Positions 9,841 to 18,266 of a DNA stretch of 36,784 bases are shown piece by piece. The stretch is from a virus. The first letter of the stretch is position 1. Each line of letters starts with the position of its first letter. Made by a program: the position numbers and the translations under genes. Location: positions 1-36,784 of the IMG/VR virus record IMGVR_UViG_3300025133_000321. One strand, given 5' to 3'. The notes below the pieces were generated by a model, which did no database searches, was not told where the DNA came from, and saw only the letters and a list, made by a program, of their open reading frames with translations.

Positions 9841-11730
9841 TCATGTGATGATGTTACCAGAGTTAAAACCTACCAATATTTCAAACCGATATGTTCTATT
9901 CTGATTTTCTCCGTAGTTTAAATTAATGTTTGTGGTATTTCTATGTAAGACTTCTTGATCACTTAAAGAAATATTATTTCCCGCAGCAGAAGTTGGTTTT
10001 GTTATGCTGGTTATTGTATATGTATCACCAAGATCATCGGTTACAGTTTTCCCCCCAAGAACATCTGGTGTGTTGGTGTTAACTTTTATTTCTGCACCAA
10101 ACGATGATGTCCTTTTAAAATTCACCACATTTACTTCCAAAGAAGTATTATCAAAACGTTTTCCATCGTCACCTGATAATGCAGTATTACCAAGTGTTAC
10201 CTTTGAAGGTGTACCTCCACTAGTGTCTATTTCAATAATTCCTTGCTTGGTAGCATTTAATTTTGTAGTTAAATCGGTAAAGACTTCTTCTCTTTCGGAT
10301 CTTCCAGAATTAATATTTATTCCTTCTGAATCTCGTATTGTCGCTAGTCCAAATCTATTGAATATCGTTTGTTCGGTGATGTTTTCAATATCACTTGAAT
10401 TAATATTCATAGAAAGGAGAACACTAGTTTTCAGAATGTTCCTCATATTTGCATGAGGTCCATTTATTGGAAAAAGATTTACCTTAAATCTACTAGACTC
10501 TAAATTAGGAAACATTTTTGATAAAGTTTCAACATCAACTTTAGCAGTTGTATAATTCATACCATTGGAATTTGGCAAACCTATTCCTGTTATTGTTTTA
10601 TTTCCTTCAGCATCTAATTCTGTTGTTATAGGAAACGATGCATCAGTCGTTCCATCACCAATTAAAGGTACAAAAAGATTTGAATTTAAATAATCAGTAG
10701 ATAGTGTCTTTGCTTCTTTGGATGCTCCCGATAGATCAACGGTAATTGAACTTATTGCTCCAGATAATTTTTCCCTTCCCACTTTATCAATTTTGCAATT
10801 TCTTTTAACTGAAAGAGACTCGGAAACATTAATATCCGAAATTATATCTTCATAGTAACTTGTACTTTTTTTGTTTATACGACAAGAACAAATACCACAT
10901 TTGGTTGGGAAATTTTCATTGTCAAAATCTAGACATCTCTCTCCCGTTCCCCCAGTTGGTCCAAGGGCAGATAACGAATGTTTATGGAAAACATAATGCT
11001 TGTTTAATTTCTTTGCTATTTCTATACAGTTGTAACATTTAGTATCAAAACATTTATAAAAATCACCAACATTATAGTAAGTATCTTCTATTGGATTGTA
11101 TTCTGATTCATTATAATACAAACAACAATTTCCAGTTCTTAATTCACTACCAGAACCACAAATTCGTTTCGCTTCTGATAACTTACTAACATCAGAATTA
11201 TTATACTCATATACGTCATCTTCTGCTGTTCTTATGGGAATATATTTTCTACTAATTTCAGAAACTCCGTCTGGTAACGCAGCGACAGCACAATAAGAGA
11301 AACCATCTTTACTATGAGCAATATTCCCACTACTATCAACAAACGATTGACTTATTTTTATTGAACTTTGATAATCTTCTCTACCATCTCTAGGGGCAAG
11401 AATAAAGTATAACATATTATCCTGAACAAAATAAAATTGTTGTGCTTGCTTGTTACTTGATTGAAAGTAGCCAGGAATAACTCCAGTCTTTAAGAATTTT
11501 TCTCCACCTTCCGGTACAGGAATAACTTCCATGAACTTATTATTTGTTATCTTTATAGCCAGAGATGATGAATTTAAAGCCTCAGAGAAACTTTCTGTTG
11601 TGTTTGTTTTTTCATTTGTATCTAAAGAATTGCCCAAGACAAAAGAAAGATTTTTAGATCTTAGATTGTCAAGTAATGCCTTTGTTGAAATGCTACTTGA
11701 TATAGGATTGTTTTTTATTTTACTTACCAT
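9841..11730 (-). CDS. Large virion protein with internal cysteine-rich insert (probable baseplate wedge/fibre)
   Basis: The protein has 629 residues, starting after AAGGA. The first 170 residues are beta-rich (AQQFYFVQDNMLYFILAPRDG). Residues about 190-300 hold a dense cysteine block (GNCCLYYNESEY, CFDTKCYNCIEIAKKL, CGICSCRI) resembling the repeats of the adhesin genes. The C-terminal half is a regular Thr/Asn-rich beta protein. It lies directly after the 430-residue wedge-like gene in the same direction, with a 16-base gap. I do not recognise a family. Structural assignment rests on context and composition. Confidence 0.72.
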   Translation of the reverse strand: MVSKIKNNPISSSISTKALLDNLRSKNLSFVLGNSLDTNEKTNTTESFSEALNSSSLAIKITNNKFMEVIPVPEGGEKFLKTGVIPGYFQSSNKQAQQFYFVQDNMLYFILAPRDGREDYQSSIKISQSFVDSSGNIAHSKDGFSYCAVAALPDGVSEISRKYIPIRTAEDDVYEYNNSDVSKLSEAKRICGSGSELRTGNCCLYYNESEYNPIEDTYYNVGDFYKCFDTKCYNCIEIAKKLNKHYVFHKHSLSALGPTGGTGERCLDFDNENFPTKCGICSCRINKKSTSYYEDIISDINVSESLSVKRNCKIDKVGREKLSGAISSITVDLSGASKEAKTLSTDYLNSNLFVPLIGDGTTDASFPITTELDAEGNKTITGIGLPNSNGMNYTTAKVDVETLSKMFPNLESSRFKVNLFPINGPHANMRNILKTSVLLSMNINSSDIENITEQTIFNRFGLATIRDSEGININSGRSEREEVFTDLTTKLNATKQGIIEIDTSGGTPSKVTLGNTALSGDDGKRFDNTSLEVNVVNFKRTSSFGAEIKVNTNTPDVLGGKTVTDDLGDTYTITSITKPTSAAGNNISLSDQEVLHRNTTNINLNYGENQNRTYRFEILVGFNSGNIIT

Positions 11731-11746
11731 TTAATTTATCCTTGAA

Positions 11747-13039
11747 CTAATCTGCCCACCAACACGCTGAACCAGTTGCCCCCGCAGTACATCCCGTTGC
11801 TCCCAAGTTTGGACTCCGTATCAATGGGCACAAATATATAAACTCTCCAATATATATCTCTCTAAAAGGTACACTATGTTCTTCATCTCCACTAAGTCCA
11901 TCAGCCCAGTGGGGGTACACATAGGTGGGCATATTGAATCCCGTAGCACCTCCTCCACCACCATGTGTAGTTATACCACCAGCGAAGGACACACCAATGC
12001 TTCCTGCACCAACTGACGCCCAAGCATCTCCGGCAGTCCAACCAAAAGTACCACCATACTCCCCATTAAATCCTATTGAATTAGCAGTAGGTCCTGAGTA
12101 TGTAAAACCACTACCATCACAACCCATGCAATGAGCAATAGTAGAAGTGCTATTTAAATTATAAGGAAAATAATTACCAAGAAGGGGGGTTTCACATATA
12201 TTAAAACCTCCGTCATAATCATCTGGAGGAATATAATCACTTTCTACCTTTTCAAAGAAACCCTTTATCCCTGCTGGATGTATTAATTCTGTTAAGGCCT
12301 CTTGATAGGAAGGAAGTCCTGTTTCTTCATCTACTCCTATATCTCCACCAGCAGAAAGAAGATAGGAATAATCTTGATACCAAAAACTATCCTGAAAAAC
12401 ATATGGACCATTTAGATAACTTCCACCCAAACTCTGAATAGTATCATAGTCACAGTCTACACCACAAGAATTAAGTGGTTGTGACCATTCAGAAAATTTA
12501 CCACCATTTAATCTAAGAATGAATTTCTTAGGATAAAATATCTGTATTTCTGGTCTTTCATAAAGAGTTTCAAAGAAATACTCATATGCTTCTTCATTAC
12601 TTTTCTTCTGATATAAATTCTGTCGTATCCCCATCATGAAGGTTTTAAGTTGATCAGAATTGTCTTCAGCATTACCACTATCATCTTCTGGAGTAATGAA
12701 CGATTCAGGAAATCCAGAAGCGTATGTGTATGCAAAATGTTTGAGATATTCTATTGGTGTTTGTTCAATGTCAATCAGTTTACGAAAACCGACTGAACTG
12801 ATTGAAGTTGTGGTTAGTTCATAACCACCCAAATTATACAACCAATCATAATAAGATTGAGTAAATTTCAATAATCTATTGGACTCCCCTCTCTCTATCA
12901 TCCAGAGAGGGAACAAATGATTAATGTTTATAGACTGCTCTGGTGTTACTTCACTCAGGTTTTCTAATTCTTGTTCAACCAACAGCATTCGATATGCTGT
13001 GTTATGAGCAGATGCATTTCTTATTATTAATCCATACAT
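11747..13039 (-). CDS. Probable baseplate wedge protein of T4-like aquatic phages
   Basis: The protein has 430 residues. Its N-terminal half matches a pattern I know from T4-like aquatic phages next to gp6: PLWMIERGESNRLLKFTQSYY-DWL, then FMMGIRQNLYQKKSNEEAYEYFFETLY, then YPKKFILRLNGGKFSEW. The 'IR-x-LYQ-K-x-x-x-EAY-x-YFF' element is the most diagnostic. The C-terminal part is Gly-rich with a few cysteines and loses the pattern. It follows gp6 (19-base gap), so it is probably a gp7- or gp8-position wedge component, although the exact T4 equivalent is not clear. GGGACG precedes the ATG. Confidence 0.75.
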   Translation of the reverse strand: MYGLIIRNASAHNTAYRMLLVEQELENLSEVTPEQSININHLFPLWMIERGESNRLLKFTQSYYDWLYNLGGYELTTTSISSVGFRKLIDIEQTPIEYLKHFAYTYASGFPESFITPEDDSGNAEDNSDQLKTFMMGIRQNLYQKKSNEEAYEYFFETLYERPEIQIFYPKKFILRLNGGKFSEWSQPLNSCGVDCDYDTIQSLGGSYLNGPYVFQDSFWYQDYSYLLSAGGDIGVDEETGLPSYQEALTELIHPAGIKGFFEKVESDYIPPDDYDGGFNICETPLLGNYFPYNLNSTSTIAHCMGCDGSGFTYSGPTANSIGFNGEYGGTFGWTAGDAWASVGAGSIGVSFAGGITTHGGGGGATGFNMPTYVYPHWADGLSGDEEHSVPFREIYIGEFIYLCPLIRSPNLGATGCTAGATGSACWWAD

Positions 13040-13058
13040 TCAGTTCGTCCCAAAATTA

Positions 13059-14852
13059 TTATGACAATATTCTTTCTACTGAAAGATCTAAAGTTATGGA
13101 TGGTATCATTTCTTCTTTGAAGGAAAATGTTTGCGAATCTCCATAAGGTTCTGCATAAATTGTAAAATCTTCTGTTGTTATGTTGTTTCTTAGAGACAAT
13201 ATTCCTTCTTCATTATCAATGGTTCCTATTTTACCAGACACTCCGGGTAAACCATTAAAATCATAAAAAACTTCTACATATTGTCTTCCTTTTCGATCAT
13301 ATGCATCCATTGTTCTTAATGACACCATTCTACCTTCTGGAATATTCAGTGATGAGTGTGGATTAAATCTAGTAGAAGTTAATGTATCTGGTTTTATTGG
13401 GTTCTTGAAATATTGATCCGATAACTGTCCATTTGTTGCTGTGACTTTTTTTGAAACATAGAAGTTGATATCAGAACCAGAAACATTAAATGCAGAATCA
13501 ATTTTATTAATTTCATTTGCTATGTCTGACGATTTTATATTTACATTGTAACGATTTGGATAAAGTTTAAACAGTTTTTGGTTTGCTAAGGAAAGAAGTC
13601 TTTCCCGAGATAAGTTTGTTCGTATAGGATCATAATATAAATTTCCAGAAACTACAAATTGGTATTCTGTGGGGTTTATGTATTCTGGTAAAATTGTTAC
13701 ACATGTTTTTTCTTCTAATATTCTAATTGCGTTACTTGCTGCTATTGCTCCACCTTCATCTCCAGTGTCAACATTTAAACTAACAAAAAGTCTACCATAC
13801 ATTGGTGGATTCATCTCTTCTCCACCCCACACATTAAATTTAGAATAAGGATCTTCTGAGCCACTAACAAAACCTGCTGCGGCAAGTAATCCTCTACAAT
13901 CTTCTACTGTCACTGCTCTTTCCTGAGCAGCAAACCATTTTGGAGCAAAGAATCTTATTGCTTCTAAGTCAGGAGAAGAAGAACCACCAGAAGACAATCT
14001 AAGTGTTTCGGTTGCACCACCCGATAATTCTTCGCTTCGGACTTTAAAGTTACCAACACCATTCCCCAAATCTCCACTACTTTTCAGATAAGATAATCTT
14101 ATTGAAGTGTCCTGTGATACACTCATTCCTACTTGTGTCCCATCAGAACCAAACAAATTACCACCAAAAACAATAAAGAATCCCAGTTCACTTCGTTCTA
14201 ACCAATAGACTTTACTAGTATAATCTAATCCAGTTTGAATATTACTTGCTTGGGTCCAAACTTCCCACCCGATCTGAACCCCATCATCATCTTCTTCTGA
14301 ATTATAAACTTCAACAACAATAGTTGAAATATCAACATCTAATCCAGATATAAATCCTTTTTGTGTCGGTTGATCTATACTCAAAGGAATTTGGTTAATT
14401 AACTCTTTTCCTTCTATAATTTCTAAAATTGCCTCTCCGTCTTCATTTGTTGAATCTTCTATTACGGTGTAGAAATTATATGGAGTTCCGCTTTCGTTAT
14501 TACCGGAAAATTTAGTATAAATTGGTATATTAGAATTCGCTCCAGAATAACGTAATTTAACTCTGCCTCTTGCTCCTCTGCTGCCAGGAACAACATAACC
14601 CAATGGTTTCACAAGAGAAATTAATGATTCTTCTCTTTGTGCAGTATCCAAAAACATTTCATTTGCTACCATGTTTGAATAGTAACCATAATATAAAGTA
14701 TTGTATGTTAAGATGTCTAAAAGAACTTGTATAGCAGAACCCGAATAATCATAATCCTTCAGAGTATCTTGCTCTTTCAAATACTCCATTAAACTAGTTT
14801 TAATAGATTCGTAATCCAAATTTCCTAATTGTATTTTACTTGGTGCTGACAT
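13059..14852 (-). CDS. 6: Baseplate wedge protein gp6-like (baseplate J family)
   Basis: The protein has 597 residues, close to T4 gp6 (660). The N-terminus is characteristic: LKEQDTLKDYDYSGSAIQVL, LDILTYNTLYYGYYSNMVANE, MFLDTAQREESLISLVKPLGY and GSRGARGRVKLRY. The middle part has the baseplate-J-type region (IRFFAPKWFAAQERAVTVED, then RLFVSLN). gp6 forms the dimeric ring that holds baseplate wedges together and drives the hexagon-to-star change. It starts one base after the gp25 stop region, that is gp25 and gp6 are adjacent as in T4-like phages, which supports both calls. Confidence 0.95.
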   Translation of the reverse strand: MSAPSKIQLGNLDYESIKTSLMEYLKEQDTLKDYDYSGSAIQVLLDILTYNTLYYGYYSNMVANEMFLDTAQREESLISLVKPLGYVVPGSRGARGRVKLRYSGANSNIPIYTKFSGNNESGTPYNFYTVIEDSTNEDGEAILEIIEGKELINQIPLSIDQPTQKGFISGLDVDISTIVVEVYNSEEDDDGVQIGWEVWTQASNIQTGLDYTSKVYWLERSELGFFIVFGGNLFGSDGTQVGMSVSQDTSIRLSYLKSSGDLGNGVGNFKVRSEELSGGATETLRLSSGGSSSPDLEAIRFFAPKWFAAQERAVTVEDCRGLLAAAGFVSGSEDPYSKFNVWGGEEMNPPMYGRLFVSLNVDTGDEGGAIAASNAIRILEEKTCVTILPEYINPTEYQFVVSGNLYYDPIRTNLSRERLLSLANQKLFKLYPNRYNVNIKSSDIANEINKIDSAFNVSGSDINFYVSKKVTATNGQLSDQYFKNPIKPDTLTSTRFNPHSSLNIPEGRMVSLRTMDAYDRKGRQYVEVFYDFNGLPGVSGKIGTIDNEEGILSLRNNITTEDFTIYAEPYGDSQTFSFKEEMIPSITLDLSVERILS

Positions 14853-14854
14853 TT

Positions 14855-15253
14855 TTATCTTACTTTCTTAATTTCTATTTTTAGAGAATCTGGAACCGAA
14901 GAAGATTCCGATCCCCCTAGTATTGTAAACTCTATATTGATTGATATATCATTTGAATCTATAAGTTCATCATCAATAATAACACTATTAACTTTTGCTC
15001 TGGGTTCAAAATTTCTAAGAGCATAAAGAATATTTAATTCCATTTCTGCTCTTGTCAACACATCCATATTCTCAAACAATAAATCATGCACACCATAACC
15101 GAAAGATCTATTAAACGGCTTTTCTCCTGGTCTAGTAAGAATGATATTCATTATAGATTGCCTTATGCTATTTCTGTTCTTTACTACAGAAACATCATTA
15201 ACAAATTCATTCCTAGTTAGAAGTATATCTATATCAGAATATTTAACATTCAT
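14855..15253 (-). CDS. 25: Baseplate wedge protein gp25-like
   Basis: The protein has 132 residues, the same length class as T4 gp25. Typical GPW/gp25 features are SIRQSIMNIILTRPGEKPFNRSFG near residues 30-50, then LLFENMDVLTRAEMELNILYAL and RNFEPRAKVNSV. The 'RPGE-x-P-x-x-x-FG-x-G' turn and 'EPR' are the family hallmarks. gp25 nucleates polymerisation of the contractile sheath onto the wedge. It overlaps the gp6 gene boundary closely (2-base gap), indicating translational coupling. Confidence 0.95.
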   Translation of the reverse strand: MNVKYSDIDILLTRNEFVNDVSVVKNRNSIRQSIMNIILTRPGEKPFNRSFGYGVHDLLFENMDVLTRAEMELNILYALRNFEPRAKVNSVIIDDELIDSNDISINIEFTILGGSESSSVPDSLKIEIKKVR

Positions 15254-15292
15254 TTTATTATTCTTTCTGTTTATTATTAGAAATATGTATAA

Positions 15293-16057
15293 TCATAAGC
15301 CGAAGAAATTAGAAATACTATCCCAGAATCCCAACTCTTCAGAAGTATTAGGATCAATCGGGCTGCTATCTCTAGTTAAGGACACTATCATTCTATGTTC
15401 ATTGTCAGATATGGTATGATTTATTTCACTAATTAACCACATACCACTACTTCTTCTTTCTCTATCTTCTGCTTGAGGAATTATGTTGGATATTTTGATT
15501 ACTGTCCCCGGTCTTAAAGTTAGGTCTCCATTTATAACAATAATTGCTTTTTGAGATCCTAAAAGCATCATTTGTGCATTTCGCCACAACGGAGTAATCG
15601 GAGGAGTATCCCAATAGGTTGCATACGTTCTATTGTATTCTATATAATCTTTAAATTTTGAACCGACACAGGGACAATTACAACTACTGGGATGATCTGG
15701 ATTACTCCAAACACATCCTTGCCATTCTGAACCCAATACATCTTCTATCAGATCGCATTCTTTGACTGCATCTAATTTTTCTTGTATCTCTTCATCGGTT
15801 GGTTCTTGATCCGGTGCTGTACCAAACACACCAAAGAGATCCCACCAAGATGCATCTCCGGTAGGTTTTAATTCTTGACAGGGACAATTACACAAAGGAT
15901 CATCATCTGGGCAATCTGAATTATCTACAGGAGTGTCTGGATTTGCACATGGATATTTATCATAAGCACCATATGATGAATGGCCTAATTTAACAGAGGG
16001 CCAAGTTTCCTTTGCAAATTTTTTCAATCCTATTATAAAATCTGGTTCAGACGGCAT
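15293..16057 (-). CDS. Baseplate hub-related protein with cysteine-rich insert
   Basis: The protein has 254 residues and GGGAG as ribosome site. Residues about 30-145 are cysteine-, Pro- and Asp-rich (DPLCNCPCQEL, SSCNCPCVGSKF). Residues about 165-240 look like the closing beta barrel of a hub/VgrG-type protein: IVINGDLTLRPGTVIKI, SGMWLISEINHTI, HRMIVSLTRDSSPI. That 'G-D-x-x-L-x-PG...SG-x-W...H' arrangement is seen at the ends of phage hub proteins. It may be the C-terminal piece of the hub that is carried as a separate gene, after the 697- and 721-residue genes. That reading is inference. Confidence 0.68.
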   Translation of the reverse strand: MPSEPDFIIGLKKFAKETWPSVKLGHSSYGAYDKYPCANPDTPVDNSDCPDDDPLCNCPCQELKPTGDASWWDLFGVFGTAPDQEPTDEEIQEKLDAVKECDLIEDVLGSEWQGCVWSNPDHPSSCNCPCVGSKFKDYIEYNRTYATYWDTPPITPLWRNAQMMLLGSQKAIIVINGDLTLRPGTVIKISNIIPQAEDRERRSSGMWLISEINHTISDNEHRMIVSLTRDSSPIDPNTSEELGFWDSISNFFGL

Positions 16058-16094
16058 AGTATTCTCCCGTATTATTTATCATTCTGGTCATTGT

Positions 16095-18260
16095 TCAACC
16101 CCCCGGTGGTCCAAAATCCCACTCATAACAGATACAATCTGGGTCTGGAAATTCACAACACAACATACAACACCAACCTTCAGGACACGGAGGATCGCAA
16201 TTCTCGGTACATGATTCTGGTGGTTCAGCACAAGGATTCCATGTTGTGGTGGGTGGTTCGTCACATTCTTCACAATACGAATCTATACAACAAAGTGCCT
16301 CATCACAATCAATATCTTCTACACATTCTGGTTGCGGTGTTGTTGTGGTAGTGGTAGTGGTGGTAGTGGTGGTAGTAGTGGTGGTGGTTGCACAGTCCCC
16401 ACATTCTCCATCCTGACAACACGAATCTTCGCCTTCACAATCATCGTCTTCTCCACATTCTGGTGGTTCTGGGCAATCAACACATTCCCCGTTTTGACAA
16501 CATTGATCTCCACAATTTGAATCGTTTTCACATTCTGGTTGTTCATCACAAACACTACAATCCCTACCAGAAAACCAAAGTGCAGAATATGATCCACTTT
16601 CGCTTACGTCATCAGATGCAGAACAGCATTCAAAGTTGTATAGATCTCCTCCTTTGCAAGTGTAAGTTATCTTTCCTGTGCCTGGATTTCTTTCGCAACA
16701 CGCACCGCTCGGAAGAGGCTCGCATGAAACATCATTGCATGTTTTACAGCATCCTGATATTTCACCGGATGGATGAGTTCCATATGAACCCTTCCACCTT
16801 CCCTTGTCTTCAAAACACTGCCAAACATTTACCTCCGAACACGAACCATCCGGTAAACAACAAGCAGATGTTGGAATGCAAGAATTGTTTGTGTAATCGT
16901 CATCCATTGTGTCCCAAAATGAAGTACCGCAACCAGAAGTTGTAGGAATATAACCTTCTTCAGATAAGAAATCTTCGCACATAAATTTCCAAAAATCGTT
17001 ATTGCAGGCCCTTAGTTTTAATTCTTCTCCAGATAAATCTGTTAGTTGGGCTTCCTCTTCCCACCACCAAATGGGAGTTTGTGATGCACTAATTCCCCAA
17101 ACATCTGAATCAAAAACAACAACTACAGCACCAGCACCATTTTTCTTGTAGACCACCGTACATGTTTTTTCTTCTGAGTTGCAATGTCCAACTAAAGGTT
17201 TACCACCATGTTCATTTATGGGAATTAACCCGGAACTATATGAACAATGAAAAGGTAAAGGTTTATTATCTCCATCGTCTTCCATCTTGAACGGAGTTTT
17301 TGTTTTCTGACAACAACTCTGAGAAATGAAAAAATCATTTTCACTTTCAAATTGATTAATAAAAGGTTCGTCTGAAATTTCTACCCATTCTGTGGGTTCC
17401 TCTTCATCATCGTTTCTTGCAGCGTAATAGGCAAACTCTAAAAGAAGTTGAGTGATTTGACCACCAGATAAAGATATGGAAGATTCATAAAATGAATTTT
17501 CTGGACAATCAGGACCGGAGCAATCTCTTAATTGATACCAACCACTTGGTCTGAAAAACCCAACACGATTTATACATGATCCAAATACACTATCCTTCGC
17601 TTCGCCCATTATTACCAATTTTCCACCAGATTTAACCCAATTGCGGATCCATTCCCAATTTTGGTTATTCTCACCACCCTCTGGTGGAACTGTAACTTTA
17701 TCTGCTCCACACACAGGCATTTCATCACCGAAATTTGAAACACCATAATCTCTACCAACCGCACCAACAAATGCAAGAGAATGACATCCTATATTTTCTT
17801 CTGTGCAATGCATAGAACAGTCACCTTTAGGAACTAAAGGACTTTCCCAATTATCAATCCAATCTTTAAATACTTGGGGCGACCAAGGAAGAAAACCTTG
17901 AGGAGAAGAATATTGGTAATACCAAGGTTTTGGTATTTTGTTTCCCATTGGCCAATGTGGCCAACAATAATCTTGATCACATTCGCCAGGATATGAATAT
18001 TCAGTAGGGTTAGTTTCCCAGCAAATATTACCAGTGAATAAATTTTCTGGATGTTTTCCTGTTATCCAATCACCACCGGGATCAGAACCTTGTTCTTTTT
18101 GTGGGGAGTTTGGAGCAGGAATATCAGATCCTATTGGTGAGTATGAAGTTTCCCCCAACGCACAAATTGGACACGAACCAGAAGTGGAGGGATAACGAAA
18201 TTCATCCCCCGAACAAGGTCTATCACCACACCCACAACAACATATTCTATGTGTATTCAT
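16095..18260 (-). CDS. Cysteine-rich virion protein with amidotransferase-like segment and poly-Thr linker
   Basis: The protein has 721 residues. Residues about 150-300 contain HSLAFVGAVGRDYG, then NWEWIRNWVKSGGKLVIMGE, resembling the 'W-x-x-I-R-x-x-V-x-SGG-x-L-V' step of class-I glutamine-amidotransferase-like Rossmann domains; the catalytic set is not evident. From about residue 460 the protein is a string of disulfide-style units (SACCLPDGSC, GACCERNPGTGK, CGDQCCQNGECVDC, GEDSCCQDGECGDC), interrupted by 17 consecutive Thr at residues 625-641. The start is six bases after the upstream stop with no clear ribosome site, so it is probably translationally coupled to the gp27-like gene. The function is unknown; it is probably displayed on the baseplate hub or tail tip. 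Confidence 0.72.
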   Translation of the reverse strand: MNTHRICCCGCGDRPCSGDEFRYPSTSGSCPICALGETSYSPIGSDIPAPNSPQKEQGSDPGGDWITGKHPENLFTGNICWETNPTEYSYPGECDQDYCWPHWPMGNKIPKPWYYQYSSPQGFLPWSPQVFKDWIDNWESPLVPKGDCSMHCTEENIGCHSLAFVGAVGRDYGVSNFGDEMPVCGADKVTVPPEGGENNQNWEWIRNWVKSGGKLVIMGEAKDSVFGSCINRVGFFRPSGWYQLRDCSGPDCPENSFYESSISLSGGQITQLLLEFAYYAARNDDEEEPTEWVEISDEPFINQFESENDFFISQSCCQKTKTPFKMEDDGDNKPLPFHCSYSSGLIPINEHGGKPLVGHCNSEEKTCTVVYKKNGAGAVVVVFDSDVWGISASQTPIWWWEEEAQLTDLSGEELKLRACNNDFWKFMCEDFLSEEGYIPTTSGCGTSFWDTMDDDYTNNSCIPTSACCLPDGSCSEVNVWQCFEDKGRWKGSYGTHPSGEISGCCKTCNDVSCEPLPSGACCERNPGTGKITYTCKGGDLYNFECCSASDDVSESGSYSALWFSGRDCSVCDEQPECENDSNCGDQCCQNGECVDCPEPPECGEDDDCEGEDSCCQDGECGDCATTTTTTTTTTTTTTTTTPQPECVEDIDCDEALCCIDSYCEECDEPPTTTWNPCAEPPESCTENCDPPCPEGWCCMLCCEFPDPDCICYEWDFGPPGG
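16338..16388 (-). repeat. Trinucleotide (ACN) tract encoding 17 threonines
   Basis: Seventeen successive ACC/ACT/ACA codons lie between two cysteine units of the 721-residue protein. The mix of third bases shows it is kept as a protein linker and not only as a simple DNA repeat. It could still change length by slippage. Confidence 0.9.
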
Positions 18261-18266
18261 TTTATA

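Noticed and set aside
16338-16388. Poly-Thr tract as a sequencing artefact
   Set aside because: Mixed ACC/ACT/ACA codons and an intact frame on both sides argue against an artefact.
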